Position numbers and translations under genes: made by a program. A DNA stretch of 64,000 nt from Sialis fuliginosa (lineage: Eukaryota; Arthropoda; Insecta; Megaloptera; Sialidae), in the NCBI GenBank assembly GCA_961205875.1, contig OY540812.1:16368001-16432000 (forward strand), read 5' to 3'. Shown in pieces: positions 1 to 11,853 of this stretch. The first letter of the stretch is position 1. Each line of letters opens with the position of its first letter. Below the pieces are notes generated by a model that was not told the DNA's origin, ran no database searches, and worked only from the letters and a program-made list of their open reading frames with translations.

Positions 1-258
1 GTTTGTTTTTTTTTTTACGAATTCGATATTAAGTAATTCTACGTACGTGCTTAATATAATTGTAATTGTTACATGATAGTATCTAGCCTTAACTAATTCA
101 GAAGTTTGGGCTTTCTAATAGTGAAAGTCCAATCAAAATAAGAATTTAATAAATAATCTGAATAAAAAATTCAGATAGAAAGACAAATAAGAACTATCAA
201 AATGGATTATATTTTCTGTTCAATTATAGAGCCTATTGATTTATGTATATATTAGTAT
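1..258. other. AT-rich sequence, nothing recognised
   Basis: Intron downstream of the TM4 exon on the minus strand. I see no exon, TIR or coding segment here. Confidence 0.6.
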
Positions 259-730
259 CTGGGACTTGAACCGGAATTTATTTATGATTCGGGTTCCGTT
301 ATTTTTTAGGGTGGAGGTTCGGGTTCAAGTTTGTAATTGTAGGAAGAAAATTATTTTGTTCGAAAAAAATTATAGTTAACAAATATAACAATTTTTGATC
401 AAGGAAAAAACATTAATAGCCATTAAAATATAGCTAGAAAAAGTGGGGGGGGGAGCAAAAAATAAAAATACATTTTAAAGATTTAAATATTTATTTTTCA
501 GATTTTTTTTGCAAATTGAAATGTAATTCAGTTATAGAATTTAAAAATATATAAATTTTAGTATTTGACTTGATAACTCACATAAATAATACCATAAAAT
601 TCAAACAGATTTCAAGTTAGTACATTTTATAATCTCTTGGTTACCGATTATCCATAAAAAGGTTCGGGTTGAGGTTAATGAAAAATACTGTTTTTCGGGT
701 TTACGGTTCGGGGTAAGGTTTAAGTCCCTG
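259..730. mobile_element. hAT-like MITE, GGTTCGG family, copy 1
   Basis: Ends CTGGGACTTGAACC and AAGTCCCTG form a terminal inverted repeat. Flanks ATTAGTAT / ATTATTAT are a near-perfect 8-bp target duplication, the hAT signature. Subterminal GGTTCGGGTT-type repeats occur at both ends. It has the same orientation as the longer copy at 56663-57293 and shares its internal sequence (GGAAGAAAATTATTTTG). No coding capacity, so non-autonomous. Confidence 0.7.
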
Positions 731-976
731 ATTATTATGATATAAGATTTACAAAATTATAGAAAAATGATAGAAATTATTAACTACAGTACCACTTAAA
801 ATAATAAACTAATTAATAAAACTTTGGGAAAGTTTACAAAACGTAAGAAAATATAAATTACAGTAGGTTTAATTGTATGTTAATTTACATAAACTTAAGA
901 TTTTAAAATTACTATGTATTCGACAGTTATATCCATTATATTATTAGATTTTGTATGTATATTAAGGAAAACTTAC

Positions 977-1205
977 CATCCGAATATTGGTGGACACGTA
1001 ATAGCTGCCGCGGCCAACCAAACGACAACAATCATTGCCAGAGCAAGTCGCTTAGAGCGTCTTCTCCTGGAGTAGTTGAGAGGCTGCGTGACTGCCAAAT
1101 AACGGTCTACGCTGATGGCGCATAGAGATAAGATGCTAGCTGTGCATAGCAGAATGTCCAGTGATACCCAAACGTCGCATAGTGCGCGACCCAACTGCCA
1201 AGAAC
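977..1205 (-). CDS. Biogenic-amine GPCR, second coding exon (TM3, DRY, TM4)
   Basis: Second coding exon of the same receptor, residues 122-197 plus two bases of the next codon. It carries SWQLG, then the disulphide cysteine C131, TM3 with the amine-binding aspartate D138 (seven residues after the cysteine, as in all aminergic receptors), TASILSLCAIS, and the G-protein-coupling DRY at 155-157. A basic second intracellular loop (SRRRRSKR) follows, then TM4 with its conserved Trp at 184, ending CPPIFGW. The acceptor is TTTCAG (AG at 1206-1207) and the donor GTAAGT (971-976, phase 2). TM5, the third loop, TM6 and TM7 must lie beyond the window's left edge, since 1-970 holds no continuation. The D, DRY and NYS..RRSKR pattern excludes peptide and opsin receptors. 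D2-like dopamine and Oct-beta receptors fit less well at TM3; TyrR-like versus alpha2-like octopamine type is not settled. Confidence 0.92.
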
Positions 1206-1713
1206 CTGAAATGAGATAAAATGAGATAAAAAGGTTGTTATGTGTAATATGTAGGGGGTATTGTAAAGAATTTTTAGAACTGCGAAATTTGAGTCAAAAA
1301 TTATATATTTAAAAAAATAAATAGGTTTCCATTTGAAAAAAATTATTGACCCCTTCCACTCAAGGTTGAAATTGTTACTTCCATCGGTTTTCTACCAAAC
1401 ATTTTTCGTAAAAGTCCTTAATTTTCCAGATATTTTACAGTCTCAAGATAAAAAAAATCAACCTGTATACTTTACTCTGTATTTTAACGAAATACATGAA
1501 TGTGTATAAAAGATTCCATGTAAACCACAATTATATTTGACGTAATCTAAGGGTTTAACATCCTCTGTCTCTATTCAATCGAAACAAAACTAATTAAGAG
1601 ATTGAAGATTAAGAGATTTGTGTGAAACGAACATGCGTTTTCTATACTTCAAAAGTACATTCTGTTTTCGTTGAATAATATATGAAGTTTATTCGCTTTG
1701 GCACAATATAATG

Positions 1714-2250
1714 TTAAACAGTCTTGGATATAACCCCAGTAATGGCTATTTTTAAATTAATTGTACTGAATTAGAAATATTTGTTGATATTGTTTACTAC
1801 CATTTCTGAATATTAATTTATATACATTTAACTGTATTTCAGAGTGATTTGATGATAATCGGCCATTAGGTATCAAAATAGTGGACATTTAAACTAATTA
1901 TTAGTATAATTTATTAATTATTAATTAATTGTTTCAAATTTGACGATTCTTTATTTTATATCTTTTGTGTCGTAGTACTTATCATTTTGTAATCATTAGC
2001 AAGTGTCCATCACTGCGTGATCATTGCTGGTTTTACTTTATCCATTACTGGAGAAAAAACATAAACAAAATAAAAGGCTATAATTTAAAAAACAACTATA
2101 TTTACGGACTTTGGTAATTAAATTTATTAAATAAAGAATTACTTGTTTTATTAGTAACATGAGTTCATGAGAATTACAAAAAAGAAACCCGTCAATCACA
2201 AAAACACTAACCTTGTTCTTCTAGCGGCCATAAGTGGTGCCAGTACCTTA
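1714..2250. mobile_element. AGGTA..GGCACCAG-ended element, copy A
   Basis: A non-coding repeat whose right end reads GGTGCCAGTACCTTA. It is homologous, in inverted orientation, to 3331-4063: shared stretches include AGAAATATTTGTTGATATT, CCATTTCTGAATATTAAT and the GATTTGATGATAATCGGCC region. Part of its sequence (about 1970-2200) recurs at 56380-56620. The left end is decayed. Probably a TIR DNA transposon derivative. Confidence 0.55.
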
Positions 2251-3328
2251 TGTATTTTTTAGTATTTATTTAATATTTTAAATGTAAAAAAATCATTAAA
2301 TAATTATAACAACGAATACGAAATTAAATATTTTCGACAAAATTTCTTTCATTAGTTTTCTGTTAAAAAAGTTGTTATCTGTACTTGTCAAAGTTTAGAA
2401 GCGATACGAAGTTTGAGATAGTAGCACGTCCCGTGTTTCCTTCTACTGTTTTTGCTCCTCCCCAAGGGCACAAGGGAGCTTCATAGAATAGCTTGAGAAA
2501 GCAATAATTTATACTACGACCTTTAGTTTGGCGCAGATTCTAAATGAAAATATCTATTTGTAGCAATACACAAAACAATCAATAAAAATACTTTTTTTTT
2601 TTGATTTGTGAGTATTGATACTAATCTTTGTTATTCCATAAATATTTTTTATGTGAATAATTGTTTTTCTATTAATATCTCTCTGTATATTGTAGTTAGA
2701 TGTGTAGAAAATAATTATAAAGGCTAATGTAAGTGTACAATAAAGAGTTAAGCAAAAATAGATAGATGATAACCTAGGGCTCAATAAGACGGGATTCATT
2801 TCCCTCTCTAGACCCCCCTTCCGTCGTTTTTAAATGATGTAAAAAATTTATTAAGTACGTTTAAAAATGTATTTTATTATGTTATTATCATCATAAAAAC
2901 TTTACAGAAAAGTTTAAGCGTGTTTTTTATAAACTACGTTTTTCGATCAGGTTTCGATGATGACTTGAAAACATCGATTAAACAAAGTTTTCTATACAAG
3001 TTTTCAGAACCTTGATAATAAAAATATTTGGTTTTTGCACTTCAGAATACAAAGGATGTAATCATGATAACTATTTATTATATTAGAAACATTATATTTA
3101 ATCTAGTTTCAAACGTTGAACCACCCAAAAAATGTTTTTTAAGTAAATTATTAAAAATGAATAACAGAATGTTAATACGCTAATAAATCAATGAGTTAAT
3201 TATTGAAAAGTTGTTATAAAAGAGAATACCTCCTTAAATTTACTATATCTTTATTTGTTAATGATAGTTAATGTTATACTTACTAATATAATAATATAAT
3301 AATACAAATACGTATTTGTATATACATA
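2251..3328. other. AT-rich intronic spacer between two inverted repeat copies
   Basis: No exon, TIR or protein similarity seen. It separates the inverted copies A and B of one element family, so together they could fold as an imperfect hairpin in the pre-mRNA. Confidence 0.5.
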
Positions 3329-3330
3329 TA

Positions 3331-4063
3331 AGGTAAAGGCACCAGTAATGGTCGCTATAAGATGGATATTTGCTAATGATTATAAAACGATAAGTATTAC
3401 GACACAAAAGATATAAAAGAAAGAATCGTCAAATTAGAAACAATGTAAAGCAGTTGCTATGAAAATATAATAATTAATAAATAAATAATACTAAAAATTA
3501 GTGTCCACCATTTTGACACCTATTATTGGCCGATTGTCATCAAATCACGCTGTTAGACAGTTAAATGTATCATCAGTGGCGTAGATAGCTTTTTGCGATG
3601 GGAGGGGGGGGGATATGAGTGGTGGCTGAGGGGCCTCTAAAATATGCGAAATTAAAAAAAATATTATTGTAATTTTGAATTGTAAAATTGAATGACCTTT
3701 TTTTTTTCTTTGATCATATCAACTGTATTTAGTCTACTTCTTATTACTAAAAAAAGGTCATACAAAATTGAAAAATAACTGAAGACCTTTTTTTTTACTC
3801 TTAATTTACCAAATTTTCCCTATTTACTTGTACTATTTTCTTCATACTAGAGGAGTTTAAAAAAATGTCTTTAAATTTTCTCATGAAGTAAAATCATGGG
3901 AGGTGATTGATCATCTTAACCCCCCCCCCCCTTATCTACGCCACTGAAATGTATATAGATTAATATTCAGAAATGGTAATAATCAAATATCAACAAATAT
4001 TTCTAATTCAATACATTTAATTAAAAATTTGCCATTACTTTACCAAGACTGGTGCCACTACCT
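3331..4063. mobile_element. AGGTA..GGCACCAG-ended element, copy B (interrupted)
   Basis: Both ends are visible: AGGTAAAGGCACCAGT at the left and ACTGGTGCCACTACCT at the right, with TA on each side, suggesting a TA target duplication. The interior matches copy A in reverse orientation. It is interrupted by the hAT-like insert at 3574-3945, beyond which the shared sequence (TATATAGATTAATATTCAG) resumes. Confidence 0.65.
3574..3945. mobile_element. hAT-like MITE nested in copy B
   Basis: Ends CAGTGGCGTAGATA and TATCTACGCCACTG are inverted repeats of the common insect hAT MITE type. G- and C-runs lie just inside each end. AAATGTAT occurs next to both ends (three bases out on the left), consistent with an 8-bp duplication with a small later change. 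No coding capacity. Confidence 0.75.
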
Positions 4064-4536
4064 TATTGCAGTAATAACAAATACAATTTAATAAGTATCT
4101 TGAATATATTCGAACGCCTGTTTATTCGCACACATAAATCCATTAAACATATATATATATATATAGCTATAAATTATACGGGAAGTGAAAAGGAACATCA
4201 ATGTTAGAAACATCCATCAAATATTAAGTGTATTGTATCAATAAATAATTCATACTCAAGAAATATGTACATTATAAAGAATATGTTTTCCGATCAGTCG
4301 TTTTGTATTCGTTTAAGACAGGTATCTTTTGTATCATGAACATTTTAACGCTGTAGTGATAGCGTCAAGTTCCACAGACATAATGGAATTTATTTTGTAA
4401 ATAATTTAGTGGTAGAGGATGCTGACATATACGTTAGTTTTACATTAAGCAGAACTCGATCCCCAACTGTCATTCCGAAATTAAATTTTTGTTTGTTAAA
4501 TACATCTTTTGTTATATCTATCCTGGGTCACACTGT

Positions 4537-5378
4537 ATACAGATGTCCAAGATAAGCGTGAGCTGTATGGGGATTTCCTAAACGATAAGAGATACAGATT
4601 CGGTTTAATGAGATGCATGATTTGTAAGAAAGGGGTGAGTATTACTACATCAAAAAATATTAATAATTCTATGTGGTTTAGGTTTTGGCTATAACTTTTT
4701 TGTCAAAGTAGATAAGTACTTTTTGTTTGTGTTTTTTTTTTACTCTACTTTACAACGATATGTAATTTGTCATATTTATTTTCGAAAAAAGTAAGAACTT
4801 TTTTTTTGTAATAGTTTATTGTGTTCAAATATTAATTTGTTCTTTTGATTGTTGTTATTGTGATTTTTGTTTAACAATTTTTGTTTTTCATGGTATACTT
4901 AAATGTTTATAATAAAATACTAAACATCAGTAGTATTTAGTATTTCGATTTATTTTCGAAAATAAATATAACAAACGTCATATCATTGTAAAGTAAAGTA
5001 AAAAACGTTCAAATATGCTATAGCTAACTTAGTGGCCCATAAGAAAAACTAAAATTAAGGCTTGTAACTTGGAAACTAAAAGTGATACACAAATTCTAAA
5101 AACTCCAATCAATTCTACACAAAAAGCGTTTTAAGAATTTGCAAACAAAAAGTACCTATCTATTTTGAAAAAAAAAGTTATAACCATTTAAAGAATTTCC
5201 GAATTTTCAGATTTTTGAGTGTACCGCCTAAACCACATATTAATTATTAATGTTTTTTGATGTATTTAGTAATACTCATCCTTTCTTTATAAATAATTAA
5301 TCTCATTTAACCGAATCTGTATCTCTTACCGTTTAGAATATCCCCATGAATTTCACTCTTATCTTGGACATCCTGTAT
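4537..5378. mobile_element. Foldback repeat, GATGTCCAAGATAAG family, copy 1
   Basis: Termini are inverted (TACAGATGTCCAAGATAAG at left, CTTATCTTGGACATCCTGTA at right). Long arms match each other: 4537-4790 is a shortened version of 4950-5378. Shared blocks include GAGATACAGATTCGGTTTAA and ACTTTTTGTTTG. No coding frame. Related half-copies lie at 18465-18882 and 46960-47090. Superfamily not recognised. Confidence 0.65.
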
Positions 5379-6169
5379 ATATATGTATGTATGTATGTTT
5401 CAATGCTTTAATTTATTTTGGTCTAATTTTTTTATTAACAAAATAGCAGATAACGAACAATTCTGAAAGTAAGAATAATAGAAACTTAATTGAATTTTAA
5501 GGATCAGAGAATGCTGGTATTTTTCTTATTTCATTATCTTGCAGGAAAAAGTTAGGTTGGACAATTTAAAACCACATAAACTTTCAATACGGGCCGACAT
5601 CTCTTTAAACACATTAACAACCTAAACTAAACAATTTTAAACTAAAATAAAAAGACGTGTCTATGGATGAACTTTTTAAATGAAAATCTTTTGATTTAGT
5701 GTTATAAATTATGTAAAAAGTTTAAAAATATTTTTCCATATTCGTATTTATATAGAAATAAATCTTTTGTTATATTGTTCAGAAAGTTATGAATTTAAAA
5801 ATTTCGCTTAAATATGAAAAGAATTAATTACACTAACAAATATTGTTTAACAATACAAGAACCGGTACTGTTGTTATTTTATGGAAATTATTCAACATTT
5901 GGAACTACTTTTATATAAATATATTTGTTACCTATATACATATGTTTTATGTTTTCCAGACGTTGATTGTAAGGATCTATAAAAATTTTAAGATTCGGTA
6001 TAGAAAATGTTTCAATGAAAAAATGATTTACTTACAAATTAATATACAAAATTAATATATATTTTTTTACAATAATAAATATTAAAATGTCCCAGCTTCG
6101 AAGGAACGTCATTTGTTCGAAAACGGCTTTACTTAGAGATATGAAATAAAAGATATTTTCTATGTTTTT
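5379..6169. other. AT-rich spacer, nothing recognised
   Basis: Short open frames here have no domain signature and match the low-complexity composition. I see no repeat ends. Confidence 0.5.
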
Positions 6170-6559
6170 AGGGTTCCGAAGAAACCCTATTAATTGTACT
6201 TTGTCGTCCGTCATATCTTTTAGTTTTTTTCTAAATCAAAAATGGCGCCTGTAGGGAGCTAAAAGCAGTATTTTATTCTGAACCCCCCCCCCCAACTCTT
6301 TAACTACCGGCTCAAAAAATCTGAAAAAAATTTGGTAACGAGGCTTTGGTGGGACTACCAACGACAAATACTAAAGTCAGCAATATAATTTTGAATTTTG
6401 GAATTATAGGGAGGGGCGTCATAGAATTTTTTATTTTATATCTAGGCAAGTGGGGTGTCAAAATATAGAGCTCAATTAGTAGAACTTGACATTTTTTTAT
6501 ATTTTTACTCAAAAATGCATGACTCCAAACATTCCCCGTAGAACGAACTTCGGAACCCT
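6170..6559. mobile_element. AGGGTTCCG-ended MITE
   Basis: Perfect 12-bp terminal inverted repeats, AGGGTTCCGAAG and CTTCGGAACCCT. The interior (AAATGGCGCCTGTAGG, a C-run, GGGAGGGGCGTC, TTGACACCCC-type blocks) recurs in reverse orientation at 63657-64000. The end motif resembles a MITE type widespread in insects. No coding capacity. Confidence 0.7.
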
Positions 6560-7380
6560 TATGGCATACACTCGTGTATGTCTTTCCCGAATTATTTTTA
6601 CTTACTTTTGATGACAGGTATGAATAATTTTTGCGGAATTTCACATAGTTTTACACATCATTGGACATTTGATTTATATTTAATACAACTGAGGTAATAC
6701 AATTTTAATCAAGCCACTCAAATAAGAGATATTTTATCTCCAATTTTTGAGATCACAATTATTTTGTTCAAATTGAAGTAGTTTTATCTTATTCTTATAA
6801 TTCAGACGTTGTTTAGCTATTAGAAAAGGACATTGAAATAAATAAATAAATAAGATTGATTCATACAATCATTTGTATTTATTTAATAATTTATATGCAA
6901 TACAAAAAATGTGGTGCGTCTCACCCGAAATGACCCTATTTTTAATCCAACTATATAATTGTTTTCGTCCGACAATATTGCTTTGAAGAGAAAAAATATA
7001 GTTGGATAAAGAGTAAATTCTTATATTAAGAAAATATTGTTTTCGTTTTATAACAAGGATTTTTAACCTGTGTAGTTGTGTAGTTATACATAATATATGT
7101 AGATCAAATATATCTGATTCGAACAACTCGATTTAAATTTTATTCAGACAGTTGTATTCTGCATAATAACTTTTCAACGATGTGAAAAAAGTACTGGGGT
7201 GTAATTATAAAATACAGTTGATAATGCTGCCGACCTTATTAAATGCCACAAAAAATATCCATACCTAGCATCAAAAGCAGTACAAAAAACATGAATAATC
7301 TTTTAGTTCAGATCACTAAATAAAGCTGTTTTCAAAAACTTTGCCTGATTCTTCGAAGTTGGGATTGTAATTTTGTATAC
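6560..7380. other. AT-rich spacer, nothing recognised
   Basis: Intronic sequence without repeat ends or protein similarity that I can see. Confidence 0.5.
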
Positions 7381-8130
7381 AGGATGATTTAGAACTGGTG
7401 TGCTAAACATTAACAGTTTGAACATGTGTCCGGAAATTCACATGAAGTAATGTAATTTGATAATCGGTATTATTAGGTAAACTCTTTGAAGTGAGCAATA
7501 CCGGCTTTAGAGGGAGACGAACCAGGTGACCGCTCGGGGCGCCATGCAAGGTGGGGCGGCGCAATATAGAGCATAAGTCACTTTTTTGGTTCAAATCAGT
7601 GTACAGGCTGTAATTTTTGAGTAAATTTTTTTTTTATCTTTAAATTTTTTGTCGATCAGTTAAACCCGATTAAGCAACAAATATAGCTAAATATAAACAA
7701 TGTTAATTTGTAAAAAAAAATCGATTATTTGATAGCTGCTAATCCAAAAAACCTTTAATAAGGTATGAGCTGAGATACTAACTAATTAACTTATTTGTTG
7801 ATTTATCAATTTTAATTTGTTCATAGTAGGGGAAGGAGGTCTCGACGATCTTAGGGCATTTGATAGTCTTAAAGTTAATGATGTAAGCTATATTTAAAAA
7901 AAAGGTTTGAGTCTGTAGGATCGCGCCAAGCTGAGATATGAACTATTCAACTTATTTGTTAATTTATCAATTTTAATTGACATTTTCGGTGATTTTTTAA
8001 CATTTTTTTTAGGAGAGAGGGCGGAAAAATAAATTTCGTCCAGGGCGCCAGACTTGCTAAAGCCGGCACTGAGGGTGAGGGTGAGAGCTGTAGTTCCCTC
8101 AGGAAGAATTTTCGGACACATGATCATATA
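7380..8130. mobile_element. TGTGTCCGGAAA-type repeat with nested insert
   Basis: ACATGTGTCCGGAAATT near 7421 and AATTTTCGGACACATG near 8107 form inverted repeats around the nested hAT-like element at 7496-8071. The same motif occurs at 33720 and, reversed, at 36150, so this is a dispersed family with several copies. The outer limits are uncertain. Confidence 0.45.
7496..8071. mobile_element. hAT-like MITE, CCGGCTTTAG family, copy 1
   Basis: Ends CAATACCGGCTTTAG and CTAAAGCCGGCACTG are inverted repeats. Just inside lie GGGGCGCC and AGGGCGCC blocks typical of an insect hAT MITE type. Flanks GAAGTGAG / AGGGTGAG are a decayed 8-bp duplication. It contains an internal direct repeat of about 50 bp (7769 and 7931). 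Related copies: 11491-11758 and a fragment at 34225-34320. Confidence 0.65.
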
Positions 8131-8251
8131 AACTTTTTTTTTAAATAACTACCTCGATCTACTATTAAAGTTTGGTATCACAGTCCTGAGGATCAGGTTA
8201 ATTTTTATTAAAAATTAAGACTAGATTTACTTATATTAAAAATGAAACAAT

Positions 8252-8540
8252 TATGCCCGTTATTACAGCCTATAACTAACGAATATTTGCAAGCTTGCAA
8301 ACACTTTCAAACGGGGTATCGAACAAATATGACAGAGTTTTTGACAGATAGCATGGATAGTAAGTAAAAACAAAGGTATGTAAAGTATATTTATTAAAGT
8401 GTATTTACTAATCTTGAATAAAAATAGTAAAAACCAACTTACTGTGCATGCAACTATCTATCAAAAACTTTGTTTGATACCCCGTTTGAAAGTGTTTACA
8501 AGCTAGCAAATTTTATTATATAGGCTGTAATACCGGGTAT
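8252..8540. mobile_element. Small foldback MITE, GGTATTACAGCC ends
   Basis: Inverted arms run from ATTACAGCCTATA through CACTTTCAAACGGGGTATC and return as GATACCCCGTTTGAAAGTG and TATAGGCTGTAAT. The arms span about 90 bp each around a ~110-bp loop. A degenerate relative is at 58925-59022. No coding frame. Confidence 0.7.
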
Positions 8541-8799
8541 TAATTATGTAGTACGTTTCCACATGAACCATATGATTCTTGTTAGTAAGTATAATATATA
8601 AAACTAATAATATACATGACTGTACATTAAATTTTATTAATTAAATTAAATTGTATTAATTATCAAACTAGCGTGTGAATTTGTGAATATGAGCTCACAA
8701 CAAACACATTAATATACAAACAAATATGTACCTATATGTATTGTATATGTGGTATTTATAATATGTATATATGTATATACATAAAAACAAACTTGTTTG

Positions 8800-8875
8800 T
8801 TTAAACGTCAAAATTTATTAAAGAAGAGGAAACCGCAAGCTTTCGATTCACAGAATCATCGTCAGGCTATTAATA
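8800..8875 (-). ncRNA. Hammerhead-like fold, possible Penelope-type terminal motif
   Basis: On the minus strand CTGACGA is followed by a five-pair stem (GATTC TGT GAATC), then GAAA and a short GC-rich segment. That is the order of hammerhead core strand, stem II, GAAA strand and stem III. One extra U sits between the core A and stem II, so it is not a canonical hammerhead. Penelope-like elements are known to carry hammerhead motifs at their ends. No Penelope coding sequence adjoins this copy. Confidence 0.3.
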
Positions 8876-10804
8876 AAGATATATATATATATACATATAT
8901 ACATTTAACAAAATCTGTATTACAATAGGTTGCTGCATTGTTAATTATATGTTTTAAATTATAGTAATTCAATGTACTACTGTGTTCAACAATAATGATT
9001 GTTTAAAACAATACCAAAATATACAGCTTTAGGAATATTACCTAAAGGTACACTTATAAAAAGTTATAAGAAACAGTACACAAATGAATTTTTTTTATAG
9101 CTTCAAAAGCGTTCGCAGTATTTCTGTGCAAACAATTTTCTTTTATTAACTACATTCTTGTTAACATAAGTGGTGAAGATATTCCAAAAATATAAGACTA
9201 TGTTATTAAGTAATTACAACTGTTTTTGACCAAATTATTTTATGCGTCGTCAATAGAATTTTATATTTATTCTTAAGTTGTTGAGGCTATTTCACTTTCT
9301 CGCGCGGTGATAAATATCCTAATATATCTGCGTCGTTGTAGGATTCCCAAACACAAATATTACTTCTGTACCATAGTTTTTCTTGATCTTTATGTCGTTT
9401 CCCTAACACACAGATATTAAGAGATATTATTGTATATACATATAATACAGTATACGTAGGTATATATGTATACACATATTTTTGTTTTATAAATCCAATA
9501 TTATTTTTAAATATCCTCTCATGAATTGTCCATATACCTACATATATTATATATAGGTACATATTTTAATAGTATTAAAAATATTATAAGTAAATATTCC
9601 AAATATAATTTTGTTTAATGTTTACATTGTAAACTGAAAGGACCCTACAGGCTCTTATGATTCATATATGATCTTTATAACAATCTTAATTTTGTCACAC
9701 AATTTCTGAAAACATATAGATTTTTGTTTTTTTATTTACCTTCGTGGACTCCAACACCGTAGAAATTGGCAACATTTTAACTAGCAACTGACAATACGCA
9801 ATATTATTGCTATATTAACACCGAAGCAACGTGATATCGCTTGTATGAAAAAGGGTTGCCATGTTTTAGCAACACGTATTCCCATTTGTAATTGAAAAGG
9901 GATATTTATCGCTTTTAGTAGAGCAATATTTCATTCGGCACATGGTATGGTTTTATTTATTTTTTTCTGTTTGTTGCTTATTGGTAATTAATCTACAGAG
10001 AAGCCATATATGTAGATCAGTAAGAACGCGAATAATTATAACAGACATCGGTTTACATCTTCCCAGAGCGACGCGTGGAAACCGGTGCTGTTGCCGAGCA
10101 ACACTTGATTTATCAAAACTAATTCTAGCAAACGTCAACGCTTATTTAATTAAGCTACACCTCCTGTACTCAACACTTCACAAGTGATAATATTGTGCAA
10201 TGCGGAATAAAACCCAATAATCGAAACTTTATACAATTGAACAACCGCGAAAGTGTACGTTAAAAAAGTAATTACTAGTTGCAAATTGTCTATTACTCCG
10301 ATGCGAGAGACCACTTCTCTATATTTGCAATATTTTGTGTAATTGTGTTTAAATTAAAAATAAATTGAATTATTTTGACTTAGTGTCCACCATTAGAAAT
10401 CAATCATACCAAATTCATATTGTTTTGTTAAGATAAATGACTTCAAAGTCTCTCGTACGTTATAGAAATTAAAACTTTATATTTTGGTATTTTAGTATCT
10501 ATATGACAATAATGTTAAAAAGTTATTCCTTATAATTTAATTCCATATGACAACATGACCATTGACCATATATATAAGAATCATATAAACCATAGGTAAT
10601 ACAAATGCATATGAATAAATAATATTTTCAATATTATATTATAACAATTTGACTTTTAGTCAAATAACCAATTTTTTTTGTGTGCGGGCGTCGCAAAAAG
10701 CCGTCACAACAGATTATAAAAAATATTTTTAATACCAAAAGTTTAAAATATCACTCTAATTAAGAAAACTAAAGAAGAATATAATAATTAGATTAAAGTT
10801 CTGT
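8876..10804. other. AT-rich spacer with a GC-richer patch at 9990-10140
   Basis: Mostly low-complexity sequence with TATATA runs. The GC-richer patch contains short open frames on both strands, but I recognise no protein in either and see no splice pair that would make it an exon. Confidence 0.45.
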
Positions 10805-11120
10805 TTGATAACGCGTCGAAAAGGTTGTCTAGAATGTTTAAAAAAAGTTTAGTTTATTTTAATAATAATATTGTTAAAACTGTTCTAGGCAACTCTAAAG
10901 ATAAAATTGAATTTAAAGAAAATCGGGTATTTATAAAATCAGCTATAAAAAGATTCGATGAAAGTTTAAAATTCTTAAAGCAGAAGGGTGAGATTTTTAT
11001 TGTGGTACTGGGCCTATTCCAGCTTAAGGCCTTGTACTTTGCTGTTGATTGCTTCGAATTACCGAGGTAACTCCTTTTGGTATATTATTAGGTTTTAATA
11101 AAGACTTTCAGTCTATTCCA
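10805..11120 (+). pseudogene. Penelope-like element relic, 3' part
   Basis: Residues such as NNIVKTVLGNSKDKIEFKE match the segment just before the GIY-YIG endonuclease of Penelope-like retroelements. The DNA aligns with the better copy at 39947-40470 in two blocks: GGGTATTTATAAAAT and the C-terminal block GCTGTTGATTG (GCAGTTGATTG there). The endonuclease in between is largely missing. Broken and old; no function expected. Confidence 0.5.
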
Positions 11121-11490
11121 GAGATCCCTAGATCTGGAGAGATCTATGTAAATCTACATTTTATATTTTGAAAAACATTAGATCTACGCAGATTTTATTT
11201 GACTTACGTAGCTATGTTTCTGAGATCTACATATATGTATACACTTACATCTATGTAGATCTAAGAAACAAATTAGATTTCACGATCTGAAATTAAAATC
11301 TAATTTGATCATTTTTTTTTCCAGAGTAATATTAGTTATGATGAGGATTTTTTTAAGTCGAAACACTTTACTTATGTAGATACATACAACTAAACCACTA
11401 ATGTAGGTATTTATTTAGTTTTGAGTGGTGAATAAATGGATATACCACAGTTTATCCATTTTCTAGCAGTTCTTTTGTTGTATGTATAAA

Positions 11491-11758
11491 TAGTGTCAGA
11501 TTTAGGGGGAGAGGAAGCTGGGCGATCACCCAGGGCGCCAGTTAGAAGGAGCGGTGGACGGCCACTAGGAGAAAAACTTTTGTTGTTGTTTTTAGTTAAA
11601 AAATTATCGTTTAATATTTAAAAAAATTTTTTATTGAATTAAAGTCATAAAAGTAAAGATGTTTATTTTAATGACTTGATTAACTGATCATTCCGGTGAA
11701 GGGGGGGGGGGTGAAAAAAATCTCGTCTAGGGCGACAGATTCGCTTAGACCAACTCTG
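11491..11758. mobile_element. hAT-like MITE, CCGGCTTTAG family, copy 2
   Basis: Left end TAGTGTCAGATTTAGGGG and right end CTTAGACCAACTCTG are degenerate inverted repeats. A CACCCAGGGCGCCAG block lies inside the left end and a G-run near the right. Flanks TGTATAAA / ATTATAAA look like a worn 8-bp target duplication. Confidence 0.6.
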
Positions 11759-11853
11759 ATTATAAAATCGATAAAATGTGGAGTTAGTCGTGTTGTATAT
11801 ATTCTATATTTATGAATAATTTTTAACATAATATCTATAAATATGTATGTGAT

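Noticed and set aside
4509-4694. 61-codon plus-strand frame
   Set aside because: Lies across the end of the GATGTCCAAGATAAG foldback repeat; homologous repeat copies do not keep the frame.
9942-10187. Overlapping plus and minus open frames in a GC-richer patch
   Set aside because: Neither translation shows a domain, and there is no paired acceptor and donor or repeat context.
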